Numbered from the stretch's first letter, positions 1 through 9,532 are shown. The stretch: 64,000 bases of DNA from Salegentibacter flavus (GCF_900115145.1 NZ_FOVL01000007.1:62001-126000); one strand, 5' to 3'. Program-made: numbers and translations. Notes: generated from the letters alone by a model not told the origin.

Positions 1-2
1 TT

Positions 3-197
3 TACGGCTTCGGCTGGGATTACAGTGGCGCGGTAATGTGGAATGACGGAAAGCTTGAAAATTCAGGCTTACGTGTTTTTCTCGGGCCTCAAAACGAACC
101 CGGGAATGATTTCTATGGTGACCGCTTAATTGAAGCGAGCCCGGAAGAAATAGAAGCATTAGATCTAAGAGTGGAAACGATAATGCTGGTTAACTAA
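3..197 (+). CDS. C-terminal part of an unidentified protein (cut by window start)
   Basis: An open frame runs from the left edge of the window to a TAA at 195-197, giving about 64 residues of a protein whose start lies outside. It begins YGFGWDYSGAVMWNDGK and ends in ETIMLVN. The aromatic and glycine-rich opening followed by an acidic stretch (EASPEEIEALDL) reads like real coding sequence, and it is collinear with the next gene on the same strand, 66 bases away. I do not recognise the family and assign no function. Confidence 0.6.
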   Translation, partial: YGFGWDYSGAVMWNDGKLENSGLRVFLGPQNEPGNDFYGDRLIEASPEEIEALDLRVETIMLVN

Positions 198-263
198 GCA
201 AAATATAAAGGAATTCCCCCAATTCATTTTCGGTCAGGAAATTTTAATTTGCTTAAAAACTAA

Positions 264-629
264 ATGGCCAAATATAATTCATTAGGAATAGAGGGGGAAC
301 AATTAGCTGTGGCGCATCTTAGGAAAGAGGGGTATGAGATTCTGGCCGAGAACTACACGTTTCAGAAAGCAGAGGTAGACATAATTGCCAGAACAGGTGA
401 TACCCTCGTGATAGTTGAGGTGAAAACCCGCAGCACCCCCGATTTTGGCCTACCTCAGGAATTTGTAAAGCCTAAACAAAGAAGACAACTCCTAAAGGTC
501 GCCGACTTCTATATCAATGACAGAAACCTCTCTGAAGTAGAAGCCCGTTTTGATATAATTGCGATTGTAATCAATAAGAAGGGTGTGAAACTGGAACATC
601 TGGAAAATGCTTTTTACCATTTTCAATAA
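264..629 (+). CDS. YraN/UPF0102 family endonuclease-like protein
   Basis: This 121-residue protein has the normal length of the YraN (UPF0102) family. The opening NSLGIEGEQLAVAHLRKEGY and the core AEVDIIARTGDTLVIVEVKTR are the family signature: a D-(x)n-E-x-K arrangement typical of restriction-endonuclease-like folds. The cellular role of the family is not settled, although a link to DNA processing is usually proposed. The ATG at 264 is the natural start. A strong hairpin terminator follows immediately after the stop. Family membership is secure; the biochemical activity is inferred from the fold. Confidence 0.9.
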   Translation: MAKYNSLGIEGEQLAVAHLRKEGYEILAENYTFQKAEVDIIARTGDTLVIVEVKTRSTPDFGLPQEFVKPKQRRQLLKVADFYINDRNLSEVEARFDIIAIVINKKGVKLEHLENAFYHFQ

Positions 630-667
630 AAAAGGCCTACTGAAATTTACTTTCAGCAGGCCTTTTT
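628..667. terminator. Bidirectional intrinsic terminator after yraN-like gene and M13 peptidase
   Basis: A 12-base stem with one A/C mismatch (GGCCTACTGAAA against TTTCAGCAGGCC) has an A-run on its left and a T-run on its right. It lies between two convergent genes and can serve both. Confidence 0.85.
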
Positions 668-688
668 AATAAATTATTTTTCAAATAA

Positions 689-2758
689 CTACCAGATGAT
701 CACGCGATCTTCTGGAGCGACATACATTTTATCTTCTTCCCCAATTTCAAAAGCCTCATAGAAAGCATTTATATTTTGAAGCGGCACATACGCACGGTAC
801 ATTCCGGGAGAATGTGGATCGGTCTTGATCTTGTTTTGCAAGGCTTCATCACGCATTTTGGTTCTCCAAACGGTTGCCCAGGACATAAAGAAACGTTGTT
901 CAGGGGTATATCCGTCAATTTCGCCGGGGTGACCGTTTTCTTCAAGATGGATCTGTAAGCCATCGTAGGCGGCATTAACTCCACCAAGGTCTCCAATATT
1001 TTCGCCAAGAGTAAACTGCCCATTGATGAAAACACTGTCGAGAACTTCAATATTGCTGTATTGGTCGGCCAGATCACCTCCAAGTTCTTCAAAGGCTTCC
1101 AGGTCTCCATCGGTCCACCAGTTATTCAGGTTTCCTTCAGCATCAAAACGAGATCCGCTATCGTCAAATCCGTGGGAGATCTCATGACCAATTACGGCTC
1201 CAATTCCACCATAATTAATGGCAGCATCGGCTTTGTAATCGTAGAATGGTGGCTGGAGAATAGCAGCCGGGAATACGATCTCATTATAACTAGGGTTATA
1301 ATAAGCGTTAACCGTTTGCGGAGACATAAACCATTCGGTTTTATCTACTGGTTCGCCTAGTTTGGCCATATTTTCGGCAGTTCTCCATTTACTCACATTC
1401 ATCATGTTTTGGAAATAAGAACCGTCTTTTTCTACTCCGGCGATCTCTAGATCGCTGTAGTCTTTCCATTCATCCGGATATCCGACTTTAATAGTTGTAG
1501 TTCCCAGTTTTTCGATCGCTTTTTTCTTGGTATCCTCACTCATCCAACTAAGGTTGTTGATCCTTGTTTCGTAGGCTTTAATGATATTTGCGATCATCTC
1601 TTCAGCTTGCTCTTTTGCTTCCGCAGGGAAATGTTCCTCTACATAAAGTTTACCAAGCGCTTCCCCTATGGTCCAGTTAATGGTTTGCAAGGCACGCTCA
1701 TCACGTGGACGTTGTTCCTGTGCTCCCTGCAGGGTTTTGTTATAGAATTCCCAGTTAGCGGTTTCAATTTCGGTAGAAAGCGCATTTGCAGCATCGTTAA
1801 AAATGCTCCATTTCAAATAGGTTTTCCAGTCTTCAACATTATTCCGGGTAAAGACACCCTGTAAAGCCTTCATATATTTAGGCTGAGCTACGATAATAGT
1901 GTCTATTTCTTCTGCACCTATTTCGTTGAAATACTTTTCCCAATTTAAAGCCGGAACTGAAGTTTGAAGCTCAGCAACAGTCATTGGGTTATAAGTATTA
2001 CGCGCATCTCTACGCTCTACTTTATCAAGCTGAGGTTCTGCAAGACTGGTCTCGAATTCGAGGATGGTTTCAGCCGCTTCAGAGGCTTCTTCTTCAGAGT
2101 AATCTATATACTGAAGTATTTTAGTGATATGCTCCTTGTATTTTTCACGTTTCTCTTTGGAATCGGCATCATCGGCTACGTAGTAATCTCTGTCAGGAAG
2201 GCCTAATCCGGAAGGATAGAGATAAGCAGCATTTTGGTTAGAATTCTTTGCATCAGCTCTTACCCCGAAAGAAAAGAATCCTGCTCCACCGTATTGTTGC
2301 ATATCAGTAAGAAAAGCCTGAAGGTCTTCTTTGTTCTGAATAGCATCAACTTTTTCCAGGTATGGTTTTACTGGCTCTACGCCTTGCTCATTCCGGCTCG
2401 CCGTATCCATAATAGTTTTGTAAAGGTAAACCGCTTTGGCTTGATCGCTATTAGGATCAAGCTTATCGTTGGAAGAAGCGCCTTCCAGTAAAGCAAGGGC
2501 ATCAACATCGGTGGTTTGTCTTAGTTCCATAAAACTACCCCAGGTAGTCTGATCTTCCGGAATTTTGGTAGAATCCACCCATTTTCCGTTCACGAATCTA
2601 AAGAAATCGTCTTTTGGGCTTACCGTAGTGTCCATATAAGCCAGGTTAATCCCGTGGATTTCTTCTTTTTCAACGCTGCCTTCATTATCATTTTTACAAC
2701 CGCTTACTACAGCAGCTCCTAAAAATGAATAAAACAGCACATTTGTTATTTTCTTCAT
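689..2758 (-). CDS. M13 family zinc metallopeptidase, lipoprotein (PepO/neprilysin-like)
   Basis: The 689-residue protein has the size and motif order of M13 endopeptidases, which cleave oligopeptides. The zinc motif HEISH is at residues 525-529 and the second zinc-ligand motif ENIGD is at about 586-590. NAYYNPSYNEIVFPAAILQPPF upstream corresponds to the family's NAYY substrate-binding region. The N-terminus is a signal sequence ending in the lipobox VVSGC (Cys at about residue 21), so the enzyme is probably anchored in an outer or inner membrane leaflet facing the periplasm or surface. The C-terminus ends in a Trp, as is usual in this family. Single gene with its own weak promoter-like TACTTTAG upstream. 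Confidence 0.95.
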   Translation of the reverse strand: MKKITNVLFYSFLGAAVVSGCKNDNEGSVEKEEIHGINLAYMDTTVSPKDDFFRFVNGKWVDSTKIPEDQTTWGSFMELRQTTDVDALALLEGASSNDKLDPNSDQAKAVYLYKTIMDTASRNEQGVEPVKPYLEKVDAIQNKEDLQAFLTDMQQYGGAGFFSFGVRADAKNSNQNAAYLYPSGLGLPDRDYYVADDADSKEKREKYKEHITKILQYIDYSEEEASEAAETILEFETSLAEPQLDKVERRDARNTYNPMTVAELQTSVPALNWEKYFNEIGAEEIDTIIVAQPKYMKALQGVFTRNNVEDWKTYLKWSIFNDAANALSTEIETANWEFYNKTLQGAQEQRPRDERALQTINWTIGEALGKLYVEEHFPAEAKEQAEEMIANIIKAYETRINNLSWMSEDTKKKAIEKLGTTTIKVGYPDEWKDYSDLEIAGVEKDGSYFQNMMNVSKWRTAENMAKLGEPVDKTEWFMSPQTVNAYYNPSYNEIVFPAAILQPPFYDYKADAAINYGGIGAVIGHEISHGFDDSGSRFDAEGNLNNWWTDGDLEAFEELGGDLADQYSNIEVLDSVFINGQFTLGENIGDLGGVNAAYDGLQIHLEENGHPGEIDGYTPEQRFFMSWATVWRTKMRDEALQNKIKTDPHSPGMYRAYVPLQNINAFYEAFEIGEEDKMYVAPEDRVIIW

Positions 2759-2911
2759 TTGTTAAATAATTGTTTTTAGAAGATGCTAAAGTACTAAAAA
2801 GAAGCGCATTTAATGAAAAATTCTAAAAGTGTAGAATGGCGGTTTATAGAAAGTGATTAAGCCTGATTTCTATTGAAAGCTTTTATCTCATCTGGAATCT
2901 GAGGAAAAAAT

Positions 2912-3409
2912 CTAATTATTTCTGATTTCAGAGATCAGTTTTTTATCGAAAGATTTTTTTAATTGAGTAACCTCTTCTACATTTTCATTCGGGATGGCGA
3001 TAGAGAGCACATAATGAGCAATTTTCCATCCGGTTTCTGTTTTTTGCAGCACTCCTGAGCCCCGGCAAATTCCCATGTGGGTATCCAGAAGCTCATCAAA
3101 CCAGGCGATAGACTTATTTTCGTTAAAATAAATGTTGCGTTCCAGGCTGGTAAAACTCCAGGCTTTTCCGCGGTCAAAATAAGGTTTTGAAAATTCACGG
3201 AAATCATCGTTTTGCCAGTTTTCAGTGGCATCGGTTCCTATAAAGACACCATCTGCGGTCATTAAGCCGAAATATTGATCGAAATCGGCTTCGGCAGCCG
3301 CTTTATGCCATTGATCGACGAGATTGTTGATTTTTTCTTCGGAAGTTTCCTGGGAAAATAGTTGAATAGCAAGTGAGAAGAAAAGTAAGGTAAAGCCAAG
3401 TTTTTTCAT
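2912..3409 (-). CDS. Secreted SnoaL/DUF4440-like (NTF2-fold) protein
   Basis: The 165-residue protein starts with a signal peptide (MKKLGFTLLFFSLAIQLFS) and continues with the pattern of NTF2-fold proteins of the SnoaL/DUF4440 type: an N-terminal helix (INNLVDQWHKAAAEADFDQYFGLM), a strand-rich middle containing DGVFIGTDATE, and a C-terminal sheet with GSGVLQKTETGWKIAHYVLS. These folds bind small ligands or act as enzymes in other proteins, but nothing here identifies a substrate. It is monocistronic, and the next leftward gene starts only after an untranslated gap. Fold assignment is fairly sure; function is unknown. Confidence 0.8.
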   Translation of the reverse strand: MKKLGFTLLFFSLAIQLFSQETSEEKINNLVDQWHKAAAEADFDQYFGLMTADGVFIGTDATENWQNDDFREFSKPYFDRGKAWSFTSLERNIYFNENKSIAWFDELLDTHMGICRGSGVLQKTETGWKIAHYVLSIAIPNENVEEVTQLKKSFDKKLISEIRNN

Positions 3410-3466
3410 AAGTGAAAAATAAAATTCAAGAAACGATATTCAGAAAAAAGCTAAAGACCGGTTTTT

Positions 3467-4036
3467 TTAAACCGAATCTTTAATGCGTCTTGTTGCCCTG
3501 GAAATACTGTCCTGCTCTTGATCGAGTTCGTCCAGTTCACGTTCAAAATCCTCCAGGCTTTTCAGGAATAATTCATTAAGCTGAAGTTTGAAATTATTAA
3601 ATTCAACCGGGATGTCCTGGGCGGTTTCTGAGATTTGTTCAAGATTTTTATTCCGGCGAGCGGCAAGTTGTTCAAGTACTTGTGCCTTGGTGGCCAAAAC
3701 ATTTAACCTGGCATCTACCGCTTTTGATTGCAGCGTGTCTGGAACTGTAGATTTTAAAGATTGCATTATTTGGGAGATAGGTTTTGCATTCCCTATTATC
3801 TGGCTAAGGTTGGCCGATTTTAAATTGTTTATCTCGTTTTGGGCCGTGATATAATTTACCCATTGCACTGCGTGTTTCCGGGCTTCAGGAAGCAATTCCA
3901 CTTCAGTATCCGGCAGATTGATATTTTTAGCCAGCAAGGTACTATCCAGCTCGGTTTGCTCGTTGGCTTCGGCATTAACATCAGACTTACATCCGACCAG
4001 GATTAGTAAGCAAAAAAGTGGTAATAGGATTCTCAT
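3467..4036 (-). CDS. Helical lipoprotein of unknown function
   Basis: The preferred start is the ATG at 4036; the frame could extend two codons upstream to a TTG. The protein (189 residues) begins with MRILLPLFCLLILVGCKSD, a lipoprotein signal with lipobox LVGC. The remainder is almost entirely charged and polar helix, with heptad-like spacing in the last 80 residues (coiled coil likely), ending in an acidic then basic tail. Similar flavobacterial proteins have been loosely named viral A-type inclusion protein, which carries no functional meaning. I can only say that it is a membrane-anchored, periplasm-facing helical protein. Confidence 0.75.
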   Translation of the reverse strand: MRILLPLFCLLILVGCKSDVNAEANEQTELDSTLLAKNINLPDTEVELLPEARKHAVQWVNYITAQNEINNLKSANLSQIIGNAKPISQIMQSLKSTVPDTLQSKAVDARLNVLATKAQVLEQLAARRNKNLEQISETAQDIPVEFNNFKLQLNELFLKSLEDFERELDELDQEQDSISRATRRIKDSV

Positions 4037-4131
4037 ATTCAAACAAAGTTAAATGAAAATTAGCTCTTTAGCATGGAATTTTTTTTCGGATTAACATATT
4101 TTTAAGTTGAGGAGAGGTTTCGGAGGTTTTG

Positions 4132-4164
4132 TTGCGAATACCTTTATAATATTAAATATATTTG
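4132..4164 (+). promoter_or_regulatory. Bacteroidota-type promoter for the threonine dehydrogenase gene
   Basis: TTG at 4132-4134 and TATATTTG at 4157-4164 are separated by 22 bases, matching the TTG-N19-22-TAnnTTTG consensus of the Bacteroidota housekeeping sigma factor. The ATG at 4181 lies 16 bases beyond the -7 element, so the transcript leader should be very short. Confidence 0.7.
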
Positions 4165-4180
4165 CTAAAAATTGAATTAC

Positions 4181-5137
4181 ATGACCAAAAATATTTTAGT
4201 CATAGGTGCCAGCGGGCAGATAGGAACCGAGTTGTCCTTAAAACTTCGGGAAATTCACGGAAATGACCTGGTTATCGCCAGTGATATTCGGGAAGGAAAT
4301 GAAGAATTGATGCAATCGGGACCGTTTGAAATCCTTGATGCTACTAATTTTTCTGATGTAGAAAGCATTATTGAAAAATATAAAATAGAGGATGTTTATC
4401 TTATGGCTGCAATGCTGAGCGCTACAGCAGAAAAACATCCTATGAAGGCCTGGAGTCTGAATATGGATTCTCTTTTCCATATTTTAAATCTTGCAAAAGA
4501 AGGGAAGATAAAGAAAGTGTTCTGGCCATCCAGCATAGCAGTTTTTGGACCCACTACACCTAAGGAAAACACCCCGCAAACCGCTGTAATGGAGCCTTCT
4601 ACCGTTTATGGAATTAGTAAACAAACCGGGGAGAGATGGTGCCAGTATTTTCATGATAAATATGGCGTGGATGTTAGAAGTATGCGTTATCCCGGAATTA
4701 TAAGTTACAAAACCCTTCCGGGGGGAGGGACTACAGACTACGCGATCGAGATTTTTCATGAAGCACTTAAAAATAAAGCCTATACCTCATATCTAAGTGA
4801 AACTACCGGATTACCAATGATGTATATGGATGATGCTATTAAGGCAACTATAGATCTTATGGAAGCTCCTTCAGAAAAAGTGAAGATAAGATCCTCGTAC
4901 AACCTAAGCGCGATAAGCTTTACCCCGAAGGAACTCGCCGAAGAGATCAGAAAACATATTCCTGAATTCAGTATAAATTACGCCCCGGATTTCAGGCAAA
5001 AAATAGCTGATTCCTGGCCTTCTGATATTGATGATTCTGAAGCAAGAAAAGATTGGAATTGGAAGCATCAATATGATCTTGCTGCCCTAACTAAAAAAAT
5101 GCTTGACGGAGTGGCAGAAACCTTTGAAATTAATTAG
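4181..5137 (+). CDS. L-threonine 3-dehydrogenase, epimerase-type (NAD-dependent SDR)
   Basis: This 318-residue extended SDR has a Rossmann motif GASGQIG at residues 9-15 and the catalytic YGISK (Tyr143, Lys147). The stretch PGIISYKTLPGGGTTDYAIE and the later LPMMYMDDAI match the short-chain threonine dehydrogenases known from cold-adapted Flavobacterium, which oxidise L-threonine to 2-amino-3-ketobutyrate with NAD+. A frame extension to the TTG at 4172 exists, but the ATG at 4181 fits the promoter spacing better. It is transcribed alone and ends at a strong terminator. Another sugar-nucleotide epimerase activity is possible but less likely given the GGGTTDYA motif. Confidence 0.85.
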   Translation: MTKNILVIGASGQIGTELSLKLREIHGNDLVIASDIREGNEELMQSGPFEILDATNFSDVESIIEKYKIEDVYLMAAMLSATAEKHPMKAWSLNMDSLFHILNLAKEGKIKKVFWPSSIAVFGPTTPKENTPQTAVMEPSTVYGISKQTGERWCQYFHDKYGVDVRSMRYPGIISYKTLPGGGTTDYAIEIFHEALKNKAYTSYLSETTGLPMMYMDDAIKATIDLMEAPSEKVKIRSSYNLSAISFTPKELAEEIRKHIPEFSINYAPDFRQKIADSWPSDIDDSEARKDWNWKHQYDLAALTKKMLDGVAETFEIN

Positions 5138-5165
5138 AGAAGGGGATTTGGGAAGTTAATACAAT

Positions 5166-5195
5166 AAAAAAGCCGCTGAAAATCAGCGGCTTTTG
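5166..5195. terminator. Bidirectional intrinsic terminator
   Basis: Perfect 8-base stem GCCGCTGA/TCAGCGGC with a three-base loop, flanked by an A-run and a T-run. It lies between the convergent threonine dehydrogenase and cold-shock genes. Confidence 0.9.
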
Positions 5196-5220
5196 TAGTT
5201 TCGAAAATAGGATAATCTAT

Positions 5221-5415
5221 CTATTCAATAACGCGCACATCGCTAGCGTTTACTCCTTTTTTTCCTTCTACTTCAACGTACTCAACTTTGTCACCTTCAT
5301 TTAGAGTTTCCCCATCAAGAGCGGTAACGTGTACGAAGATGTCTCTTCCTGTTTCGTCGTTGGTTATGAATCCGTAACCTTTAGATTCATTGAAAAATTT
5401 AACTGTACCTTCCAT
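5221..5415 (-). CDS. Cold-shock domain protein (CspA family)
   Basis: A 64-residue single cold-shock domain of standard length. RNP1 is KGYGFIT and RNP2 is DIFVHVTA. It should bind single-stranded RNA or DNA and act as an RNA chaperone. The segment EGKKGVNASDVRVIE is the usual C-terminal strand. An exact TAAGTTTG -7 element (5444-5451, minus strand) lies just upstream, although the nearest TTG is at a short 15-base spacing. The AU-rich 5' leader is short, so the long cold-responsive leader of E. coli cspA is not evident here. Confidence 0.95.
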   Translation of the reverse strand: MEGTVKFFNESKGYGFITNDETGRDIFVHVTALDGETLNEGDKVEYVEVEGKKGVNASDVRVIE

Positions 5416-5443
5416 TGTAAAAAAATAAATAATTAATAAAGTA

Positions 5444-5469
5444 CAAACTTAATATAATAATATAGACAA
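5444..5469 (-). promoter_or_regulatory. Probable promoter for the cold-shock gene
   Basis: On the minus strand TAAGTTTG (5451-5444) matches the TAnnTTTG -7 element. The only TTG upstream (5469-5467) is 15 bases away, shorter than usual. Confidence 0.45.
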
Positions 5470-5517
5470 GCCCATAAATTTTTAGAAATTATTTTGAAGC
5501 GCTTTAAAATCAGCTTG

Positions 5518-5757
5518 TTAATCCAGGCCTTTGTCCCGCATGCGATCCATGTTTTCTTTGGTGAGGGTGTAGTCTTTTAGCTTTTTACCATTCCATCTTA
5601 TATAGAGAAAAATTGGCATTAAGACGAATGCACTGGCAAGAACAGCCACCCCAATAATGACATCGCCCATTGCCTGGTCATCAAAAGTTCTAATATAAAA
5701 TCCAATTCCAATCGCGATGAGGATCGCGATCCCTAATATTTTCATTACAGTTTTCAT
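5518..5757 (-). CDS. Small two-helix membrane protein downstream of ClC transporter
   Basis: A 79-residue protein with two predicted membrane helices (about residues 5-23 and 32-52) and a basic tail (WNGKKLKDYTLTKENMDRMRDKGLD). It begins two bases after the stop of the ClC transporter gene and so is almost surely in the same transcript. It resembles small uncharacterised flavobacterial inner-membrane proteins; an accessory role to the transporter is only inferred from position. Confidence 0.75.
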   Translation of the reverse strand: MKTVMKILGIAILIAIGIGFYIRTFDDQAMGDVIIGVAVLASAFVLMPIFLYIRWNGKKLKDYTLTKENMDRMRDKGLD

Positions 5758-5759
5758 AG

Positions 5760-7550
5760 CTAAACAGTTACTTCAATTAATTTTTGACGGTAGGCGGTGA
5801 GTAATTTGGATTTGGAAATAAAACCAACATATTTACCATCTTCTACCACCGGTAGGTTCCAGGCATTCGTTTCCTGAAATTTAGTCATGATATCTTTTGA
5901 CCTATCCTTTCTAAGATCAATAATTTCAGGTGCTCTTTGCATAATATCGCTCACCTTTACTTCGTCATACATTTTCTGGTCGAACATTATCGGTCTTATA
6001 TCATCTAAAAGAATGATTCCTAAAAAGTTACGATTTTCGTCAATAACGGGAAAAAGATTTCGGGAGGACTTTATGACGCCCTCGTGAATAACATCGCCAA
6101 GGTTCATATCTATATTCAGGGTTACAAAGTTTTTTTCTATAATCTGTTGAATATTCAAAAGGGTAAGGACCGCTTGATCTTTATTGTGAGTTAACAAATC
6201 GCCACGTTTCGCGAGTTCCATGGTGTAAACAGAATGCGGTTGAAACTGATTAGTAATCATATAAGAAATGGCAGCAGTGATCATTAAAGGCACAAAAAGT
6301 TCGTAGCCACCGGTAAGCTCTGCAATAAGAAAAATTGCGGTGAGTGGGGCGTGCAAAACTCCAGCCATGAGTCCTGCCATTCCTACCATCGTGAAACTAC
6401 TTACCGAAATAGGGGTTTTTAGTATTCCAAGATTATTTACAATGAGGGCGAAACAATGCCCCATAGCGCTTCCCATAAATAATACCGGGGCAAAAATCCC
6501 ACCAACACCTCCAGCTCCAAAAGTGAGTGAAGTAGCGATAATTTTAAAAATTACGAGGCCTGCAAGAAGAAAGATTACAACCCAGATGTTATCTAGATAA
6601 TCATTAAACAGGTTAGTCCCTAATGCATCAAGATAATTTTCGGCCAGGAGATTATTTATAACATCATAACCTTCACCATATAGTGGTGGGATAAAGTAAA
6701 TAAGAATCCCAAGCCCAAGTCCGCCAAGTAAGAGCCGGTAAAAAAGGGAATCTATTTTTTTAAAAGCATCTCCAATTTTGAAATAAATATGGGTAAAATA
6801 CATAGAACAGCCAGCTGCAAGTATTCCGAGGATAATATAAAAAGGAACTTCAGAAATATTAAAACTGTCCTCAAGGTCAAAAGGTAAAATGATATCAGAG
6901 CCAAAGAAAAAATAAGAAGTGAGAATTGCTGAAACCGAGGCAATAAGCAAGGGAACCATAGAAATTAAAGTGAGGTCCAAACTAAAAACTTCAATTGCAA
7001 AAATAATCGCAGCAATAGGCGCTTTAAAGATAGAAGACATAGCCCCGGCAGCCGCACAACCTATTAATAAAGTGCGTGAGCTTTGGTTCATCTTAAAAAA
7101 ACGCGAAATATTCGAGCCCAAAGAAGCTCCTGTTGCTACTGTAGGGCCTTCCAATCCTACAGATCCTCCAAAGCCAACAGTTAACGGCGCTGTAATTATT
7201 GAAGCATACATCTGGAAAGAACGCATAATTCCTTTTCGTCGTGAGATGGCATAAAGCGTAGAAGGGATACCGTGACCTATCTTTTTTTTGAAAATCACTT
7301 TAATAACAAACAAAGTAAGGCTTAAACCAATAAGCGGAAAAATAAAATAAAAAGCGTGGTGGTAATTTATAATTAGGCTTCCTTCCAGCAAGCGCTGTAT
7401 AAAGTGGGTTAGGTTCTTAATAACTACCGCCCCCAAACCGGCAGTAAAGCCAATAACAGCACTTAAAATCATCAAGAATTGTTGATGACTTAAATGCCGG
7501 TTACTCCATTTCGAAAAACGGATTAATAGTTTTGTAGCTTTAGTGACCAC
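5760..7550 (-). CDS. ClC family chloride transporter/channel with C-terminal CBS pair
   Basis: The 596-residue protein begins with a GTG. It has about ten membrane segments followed by a CBS pair (roughly residues 460-590, with LFPVIDENRNFLGIILLDDI and NLPVVEDGKYVGFISKSKL). ClC selectivity motifs are visible: GHGIP near residue 93, GSVGLEGPTVATG with the gating glutamate, and GAGGVGGIFAPVLFMG. The glutamate that carries protons internally in E. coli ClC (second E of its IIEE) aligns with Val in FAIEVF, so it may not behave like the classic 2:1 exchanger. The CBS pair usually senses adenine nucleotides. It is co-transcribed with a small membrane protein. Confidence 0.93.
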   Translation of the reverse strand: MVTKATKLLIRFSKWSNRHLSHQQFLMILSAVIGFTAGLGAVVIKNLTHFIQRLLEGSLIINYHHAFYFIFPLIGLSLTLFVIKVIFKKKIGHGIPSTLYAISRRKGIMRSFQMYASIITAPLTVGFGGSVGLEGPTVATGASLGSNISRFFKMNQSSRTLLIGCAAAGAMSSIFKAPIAAIIFAIEVFSLDLTLISMVPLLIASVSAILTSYFFFGSDIILPFDLEDSFNISEVPFYIILGILAAGCSMYFTHIYFKIGDAFKKIDSLFYRLLLGGLGLGILIYFIPPLYGEGYDVINNLLAENYLDALGTNLFNDYLDNIWVVIFLLAGLVIFKIIATSLTFGAGGVGGIFAPVLFMGSAMGHCFALIVNNLGILKTPISVSSFTMVGMAGLMAGVLHAPLTAIFLIAELTGGYELFVPLMITAAISYMITNQFQPHSVYTMELAKRGDLLTHNKDQAVLTLLNIQQIIEKNFVTLNIDMNLGDVIHEGVIKSSRNLFPVIDENRNFLGIILLDDIRPIMFDQKMYDEVKVSDIMQRAPEIIDLRKDRSKDIMTKFQETNAWNLPVVEDGKYVGFISKSKLLTAYRQKLIEVTV

Positions 7551-7573
7551 TCAAAAAATTTTTAAGTGAAGGT

Positions 7574-7605
7574 AAAAAAATCCCGATATGGAATCGGGAT
7601 TTTTT
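7574..7605. terminator. Intrinsic terminator downstream of aspS
   Basis: Stem ATCCCGAT/ATCGGGAT with a five-base loop, A-run on the left and T-run on the right. It separates aspS from the ClC gene, both leftward, so its minus-strand activity matters. Confidence 0.85.
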
Positions 7606-7610
7606 ATCAA

Positions 7611-9359
7611 TTATAATTTTACCTGAAGATGGAGTTCTTCGAGTTGTGCTTTATCAAGGCTTGCAGGAGCATCAATCATAACATCTCTTCCGGCATTGTT
7701 TTTCGGGAAAGCGATAAAATCGCGAATACTTTCCTGACCGCCCAGAATAGCTACAAGTCGGTCAAAGCCGAAGGCTATGCCCCCGTGTGGAGGAGCACCA
7801 TACTGGAAGGCATCCATAAGGAAACCAAATTGTGCTTCAGCTTCTTCAGGAGTAAAACCAAGATAATCGAACATCTTGGCCTGGGTTTCTTTATCGTGAA
7901 TTCTTATGGAACCACCGCCAATTTCGTTTCCGTTGAGAACAAGATCATAAGCATTCGCACGAACCTTACCGGGTTCTGTTTCCAATAAAGCAAAATCTTC
8001 TTTCTTAGGTGAAGTAAAAGGGTGGTGCATGGCATGGTATCGGTTGGTTTCCTCGTCCCATTCCAGAAGTGGGAAATCTACAACCCATAGCGGTGCAAAT
8101 TCATCTGCTTTTCTGAGGCCAAGTTCGTTGCCAAGATGCATTCTTAAAGCGCTTAACTGAGTTCTGGTCTTGTTGGCGTCTCCTGCCATTACAAGGATCA
8201 GATCTCCTTTGTTAGCTTGTGTAGCTTCAGCCCAGGAGATAAGATCTTCTTCAGAATAAAATTTATCTACAGAAGATTTTAAACTTCCGTCATCATTATA
8301 TTTCGCCCATACAAGTCCGGTAGCACCAATTTGTGGACGCTTGACCCAGGAAACAAGCTTATCGATCTCTTTTCGGGTAAACGAGGCTCCACCTGGAACC
8401 ACAATTCCCACAACTAATTCCTGCTGATCAAAAACATTAAAACCTTTATTTTTAGCCAGGTCGTTTAATTCGGCAAATTCCATCCCGAAGCGTATATCCG
8501 GTTTGTCGTTTCCGTATTTCTTCATCGCTTCAGCATAGGTCATCCTGGGGAATTCCTGAACCTCAACATTATTTACTTCCTTCAGCAGAAAACGGGTAAG
8601 GCCTTCAAAAATGTTCAGGATATCTTCTTGTTCTACGAAAGCCATTTCGCAATCTATCTGGGTGAATTCCGGCTGCCGATCGGCACGAAGATCTTCATCG
8701 CGAAAACATTTTACAATCTGGAAATATTTATCCAACCCGCCTACCATAAGCAATTGCTTGAAGGTTTGCGGCGATTGCGGAAGCGCGTAAAACTGGCCCT
8801 CGTTCATTCGGCTTGGCACCACAAAATCACGGGCGCCTTCAGGTGTGGATTTGATTAGGTAAGGGGTCTCAACTTCGATAAACCCTTTTTGGGAAAGGTA
8901 GTTTCGCACCTCCATACCTACTTTATGGCGGAACATTAATTTGTTCTTAACCGGATTTCTGCGTATATCGAGGTATCGGTATTTCATTCGTAAATCTTCC
9001 CCACCATCGGTTTCTTCTTCAATGGTAAAAGGAGGAGTTTTGGAAGTGTTGAGAATATTTAATTCTGAAACCAGGACTTCAACCTCACCCGTTGGGATAT
9101 TAGGGTTTTTAGATTCCCGTTCAATCACTTCTCCGGAAATCTGGATAACGAATTCACGGCCGAGTTTCTGGGCTTTTTCCATTAAATCTCTTGAAGATCG
9201 GTTTTCGTCAAAAATTAACTGAGTAATTCCGTAGCGATCCCGTAGGTCTACCCATACCATGAAACCTTTATCTCTTATTTTCTGAACCCATCCCGAAAGT
9301 TGGACTTTCTGGCCAATATTAGCAGTATTTAATTCTCCACAGGTGTGACTTCTGTACAT
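7611..9359 (-). CDS. aspS: Aspartyl-tRNA synthetase
   Basis: The 582-residue class II synthetase has the bacterial AspRS layout: an N-terminal OB-fold anticodon-binding domain ([21 protein letters not shown]), motif 2 [18 protein letters not shown], an inserted GAD domain of the bacterial type (about residues 285-420), and motif 3 [15 protein letters not shown]. It charges tRNA-Asp with aspartate. A lone TACTTTTG -7 element (9385-9392, minus strand) lies upstream and the gene appears monocistronic. asnS is also present at 32.2 kb, so this AspRS is expected to be discriminating. Confidence 0.98.
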   Translation of the reverse strand: MYRSHTCGELNTANIGQKVQLSGWVQKIRDKGFMVWVDLRDRYGITQLIFDENRSSRDLMEKAQKLGREFVIQISGEVIERESKNPNIPTGEVEVLVSELNILNTSKTPPFTIEEETDGGEDLRMKYRYLDIRRNPVKNKLMFRHKVGMEVRNYLSQKGFIEVETPYLIKSTPEGARDFVVPSRMNEGQFYALPQSPQTFKQLLMVGGLDKYFQIVKCFRDEDLRADRQPEFTQIDCEMAFVEQEDILNIFEGLTRFLLKEVNNVEVQEFPRMTYAEAMKKYGNDKPDIRFGMEFAELNDLAKNKGFNVFDQQELVVGIVVPGGASFTRKEIDKLVSWVKRPQIGATGLVWAKYNDDGSLKSSVDKFYSEEDLISWAEATQANKGDLILVMAGDANKTRTQLSALRMHLGNELGLRKADEFAPLWVVDFPLLEWDEETNRYHAMHHPFTSPKKEDFALLETEPGKVRANAYDLVLNGNEIGGGSIRIHDKETQAKMFDYLGFTPEEAEAQFGFLMDAFQYGAPPHGGIAFGFDRLVAILGGQESIRDFIAFPKNNAGRDVMIDAPASLDKAQLEELHLQVKL

Positions 9360-9532
9360 GATTTCCCTTAAGTTTTAGTGCCAGCAAAAGTAAGAAGTTC
9401 TGGTGGCTTAACAGCTAATTTTTATTTGAAAATCCCACTTTTCCGGTGAATTTTGAATGCAAATTAGGATTTTATAGGCTATTGATAATTAAGGTGTCAG
9501 GGATCCAATGTTAATTTAATGTTACGTGAATA

